A stretch of 64,000 bases of DNA, taken from the NCBI GenBank assembly GCA_000961655.1, contig LADR01000018.1, positions 87,465-151,464 on the forward strand. Direction: 5' to 3'. The notes under the pieces were generated by a model, which searched no databases, was not told where the DNA came from, and saw only the letters and a program-made list of their open reading frames with translations. Below, one piece after another: positions 61,622 to 64,000 of this stretch (position 1 is the first letter of the stretch; the number at the start of each line of letters is the position of its first letter). A program made the translations under genes and the position numbers. The stretch is from Desulfatitalea sp. BRH_c12. GTDB lineage: Bacteria; Desulfobacterota; Desulfobacteria; Desulfobacterales; Desulfosarcinaceae.

Positions 61622-62569
61622 TCACGCAATCCGCAACACGATTTTGCCACGCGTATGACCGGTTTCCATTTGGGCATGCGCTTGGGCGACCTCATCCAAA
61701 CTGAAGGAATGGGCCACATGGATCTTGAAGCGGTCGGCATCGATCAATTCGCGGATCTGGTCAAGCTGCGGCGCATTGGGCGCGACAAAAACATAAGTGA
61801 AGCGGACATCCCGTTTTTTGAGCACACTTTCTTCGATCTCTTCGACAATCGATACAAGCCGGCCGCCGGGACGTGTGCACAATTGACTGCGGGCCAGGGT
61901 GTCGCCGCCTTGAAAATCCAGGACCAGGTCGGCGCCATCGGGAAACAACTCACCAAAAGATTGGATGAAATCTCCGCGTTGATAATCGATGACTGCCTCG
62001 GCGCCCAGGGATCTGACATACGCGTGATTGGCGGCGCTGGCCAGACCGATCACGCGGGCGCCTTTGAGGGCGGCCAACTGTACGGCGCAGGTACCCACAC
62101 CACCGGAGGCCCCCAGGATGAACACCGATTGCCCCTGCTGCAGCCCCCCGGCTTCGATCGCCTGCCAAGCCGTCAATGCCGTCAGCGGAACGCCGGCGGC
62201 CTCGATCATGCTCAACTTTTCCGGTTTGCGGGCCGGATGGCTTTCCGGCAAGGCGATGTACTCCGCATACGTGCCGTGATGGATTTCCGGCAAACGCGCA
62301 TACGCATAAACGGGGTCGCCCGGGTTGAAGCGGCTGACATTCGCGCCGACCTCCTCGACCACGCCGGCCAGCTCCCATCCAAGAATGACGGGAAATCGGT
62401 GCGGAAACTTATCCTTGAGCAAACCTTCCCGAATCTTCCAATCCACCGGGTTGACGCCGGCCGCGTGAATGCGGATGAGAACCTGACCGTCATCGGCCTG
62501 GGGCTTGGGCAGCTCAGCGATCTTGAGGTTGTCGCGACCGCCGAAATTTTCAATAAAACATGCTTTCAT
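61622..62569 (-). CDS. MDR-family NADPH:quinone oxidoreductase-like protein
   Basis: A protein of 315 residues. GroES-like N-terminal half (GQVLIRIHAAGVNPVDWKIREG, ELAGVVEEVGANVSRFNPGDPVYAY) and Rossmann half with ILGASGGVGTCAVQLAALKGARVIGLAS. It lacks the catalytic and structural zinc cysteines of alcohol dehydrogenases, so it belongs to the zinc-free quinone/enone reductase group that uses NADPH. A start at ATG 62569 with AAGGAAA upstream. It is monocistronic, 100 bases downstream of nothing on the same strand and followed by the ABC operon. Substrate unknown. Confidence 0.92.
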   Translation of the reverse strand: MKACFIENFGGRDNLKIAELPKPQADDGQVLIRIHAAGVNPVDWKIREGLLKDKFPHRFPVILGWELAGVVEEVGANVSRFNPGDPVYAYARLPEIHHGTYAEYIALPESHPARKPEKLSMIEAAGVPLTALTAWQAIEAGGLQQGQSVFILGASGGVGTCAVQLAALKGARVIGLASAANHAYVRSLGAEAVIDYQRGDFIQSFGELFPDGADLVLDFQGGDTLARSQLCTRPGGRLVSIVEEIEESVLKKRDVRFTYVFVAPNAPQLDQIRELIDADRFKIHVAHSFSLDEVAQAHAQMETGHTRGKIVLRIA

Positions 62570-62806
62570 GGCTTTTTTCCTTCTTATGAGAGCATCATTT
62601 AAAAATCAGTGTAACGCACTGTCCGGATGCCCCCGGCTCAGCGGCGTTAAACCCGATAAGTTGAATTGTGAGTAAACTAAGCCTGCTGACGCCTGTGTCA
62701 AAGAGAGCGATACCGTTATCGCAAAAGAAGAAATATTGCTTTTTCAGAAGCGATACGTATGCTGTCACGTATTGAATATCACTTATATGAAGCGGAAAGG
62801 ACGGTT

Positions 62807-63241
62807 ATGAGCAGTTGCATTTTTTGCAAAATCATTGCGGGAGAGGTGCCGGCCAGCAAGGTTTTTGAAGATGCGCACACGATTGCTTTCATGGATTTGG
62901 GCCAGGTCAATCCAGGTCACGTGATCGTCGCGGTCAAGCCGCATGTCGAGAATATCTACGGTCTCAGCGACGACCTGGCAGCCGCCGTGTTCCGCACCGC
63001 GGCCAAAGTGGCCCGCGCCGTCAAGGCCACGATGCATGCCCAAGGCATGACACTGCTTCAGGCCAACGAGAAAGCAGGATGGCAAACGGTTTTCCATTTT
63101 CACCTGCACGTGGTTCCCCGCCATGACAACGACGGGCTCACTTTCAGCTGGCCGGTCAAAAACCCACCGCCGGAAGAATTGGAACGCCTGGCGGCAAAGG
63201 TGCGCCAAAAGTTAGCGGTCGGCAGCAACAACGCGGTGTAG
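62807..63241 (+). CDS. HIT family hydrolase
   Basis: A protein of 144 residues. SSCIFCKIIAGEVPASKVFED at the start and the triad HFHLHVVPR (His-x-His-x-His) near residue 105 are diagnostic. The bacterial HIT/HinT group hydrolyses nucleoside phosphoramidates and related adenylylated compounds in the cytosol. AAAGGA lies 5 bases before ATG 62807; the frame extends upstream to 62759 but without homology. Monocistronic, followed by a probable terminator and then the repeat array. Confidence 0.95.
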   Translation: MSSCIFCKIIAGEVPASKVFEDAHTIAFMDLGQVNPGHVIVAVKPHVENIYGLSDDLAAAVFRTAAKVARAVKATMHAQGMTLLQANEKAGWQTVFHFHLHVVPRHDNDGLTFSWPVKNPPPEELERLAAKVRQKLAVGSNNAV

Positions 63242-63285
63242 TGTGATTGTCTTTCTGTTCAGTGCAGGCTGCCCCTAAATACTAT

Positions 63286-63325
63286 CCACCCTGAAAGTAT
63301 GCCCCCCTTCAGGATGGTTGTTTGA
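63286..63325 (+). terminator. Probable intrinsic terminator after the HIT gene
   Basis: CCACCCTGAA (63286-63295) and TTCAGGATGG (63308-63317) form a 9-of-10 stem with a 12-base loop, followed by the T-rich TTGTTTGATCTGTTT. It lies 45 bases past the stop of the HIT gene. Confidence 0.5.
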
Positions 63326-63361
63326 TCTGTTTCAAATTCTAGATTTTGGTTATCCAGCCTG

Positions 63362-64000
63362 GTAGGGTGGGCACCGCCCACCATTGTCTTTCGTTGATAT
63401 CGCCTCTGAGATTGGCCGTGTTCAACGTTTCATCGCCATGTCCGATCCGGTGTCTATCCAATGGCTTGGGCGGTATCAGGGTCAGAAACCGATGATGTTG
63501 TTTGCGGGCAATAGTGGTGGGCAATGCCCACCCTACATTCGGAATTGGCACGGAGGAGGTGATCCGGGTGGGTGGTCCGCGCCACGTCAGCCATGTAGGG
63601 TGGGCACCGCCCACCATTGTCTTATGTTGATATCGCCTCTGAGATTGGCCGTGTTCAACGTTTCATCGCCATGTCCGATCCGGTGTCTATCCAATGGCTT
63701 GGGCGGTATCAGGGTCAGAAACCGATGATGTTGTTTGCGGGCAATAGTGGTGGGCAATGCCCACCCTACATTCGGAATTGGCACGGAGGAGGTGATCCGG
63801 GTGGGTGGTCCGCGCCACGTCAGCCATGTAGGGTGGGCACCGCCCACCATTGTCTTATGTTGATATCGCCTCTGAGATTGGCCGTGTTCAACGTTTCATC
63901 GCCATGTCCGATCCGGTGTCTATCCAATGGCTTGGGCGGTATCAGGGTCAGAAACCGATGATGTTGTTTGCGGGCAATAGTGGTGGGCAATGCCCACCCT
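63362..64000. repeat. 233-bp tandem repeat array (continues beyond the window)
   Basis: Copies begin at 63362, 63595 and 63828 (the third is cut by the window edge). Each unit opens with GTAGGGTGGGCACCGCCCAC and has an inverted relative, GTGGTGGGCAATGCCCACCC, about 150 bases on, then a 57-base spacer. Copies 2 and 3 share a small change (CTTATGTTG instead of CTTTCGTTG) and are otherwise identical to copy 1 by eye. No gene is supported; frames of 87-114 codons repeat with the unit. Confidence 0.93.

Noticed and set aside
63362..64000. CRISPR-like array
   Set aside because: The repeated unit is 233 bases and continuous, with no short repeats separated by unique spacers and no cas genes nearby.
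1..64000. rRNA, tRNA, prophage or integrative element
   Set aside because: No tRNA-like cloverleaf, rRNA segment, integrase or phage structural gene was recognised on either strand; the only mobile genes are the IS1595-type transposase and repeats.

Overview
This window is high-GC chromosomal DNA, probably from a Desulfobacterota (deltaproteobacterial) relative. The case rests on a selenocysteine-type TGA in a YeeE/YedE gene, a hybrid kinase/CheR pair, a c-di-GMP riboswitch, a sigma-54 promoter and a very large DUF11/OmpA/TPR/TolQ-TolR envelope locus. The placement is inferred from gene content only. I see no rRNA, tRNA or CRISPR array.

Layout. 1-4473 (minus): a multidomain hybrid histidine kinase followed by a CheR-type methyltransferase that runs off the left edge. 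4742-7270 (plus): DUF1579 gene, YCII/DGPF protein and an ECF42-type sigma factor; the first gene and the two-gene operon share an ECF-like promoter motif with identical spacing. 7567-13887 (plus): MarR regulator, RND adaptor, and one ORF fusing the RND pump to its outer-membrane factor; matching palindromes precede marR and the adaptor. 14008-15053 (minus): two half-size YeeE/YedE sulfur-transport genes, the first apparently a selenoprotein. 15280-22083: SLC13 permease, YciH/SUI1, a lipoprotein, an IS1595-type element with a MITE-like relative beside it, pyruvate kinase and a small unknown gene. 22606-24364 (plus): ring-cleaving dioxygenase-like VOC protein and a DUF72 protein.

24378-53800 (minus) is the centrepiece: about 29.4 kb and 12 same-strand genes that look like one operon. 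In transcription order: a 4340-residue secreted DUF11-repeat protein; a protein with three OmpA modules and a long predicted outer-membrane barrel; a small periplasmic protein; three TPR proteins (two of them lipoproteins, one with a 9-bp-repeat-encoded Val-Asp-Thr/Ala tail); a small secreted protein; TolQ/ExbB; two ExbD/TolR proteins (one lacking the usual membrane Asp); a TonB/AgmX-like protein; and a second TolQ/ExbB. Upstream, on the same strand, are a consensus sigma-54 promoter and a class I c-di-GMP (GEMM) riboswitch. I infer a proton-motive-force-coupled surface display or adhesion machine controlled by c-di-GMP.

54449-64000: a degenerate inverted copy of the aldo-keto reductase/ycaO junction, an ATP/ADP-translocase-like carrier overlapping a Tat-exported aldo-keto reductase, a YcaO protein, an ABC-2 exporter pair, a zinc-free MDR oxidoreductase, a HIT protein, and a 233-bp tandem repeat running off the right edge. 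Palindromic REP-like elements occur between genes throughout.
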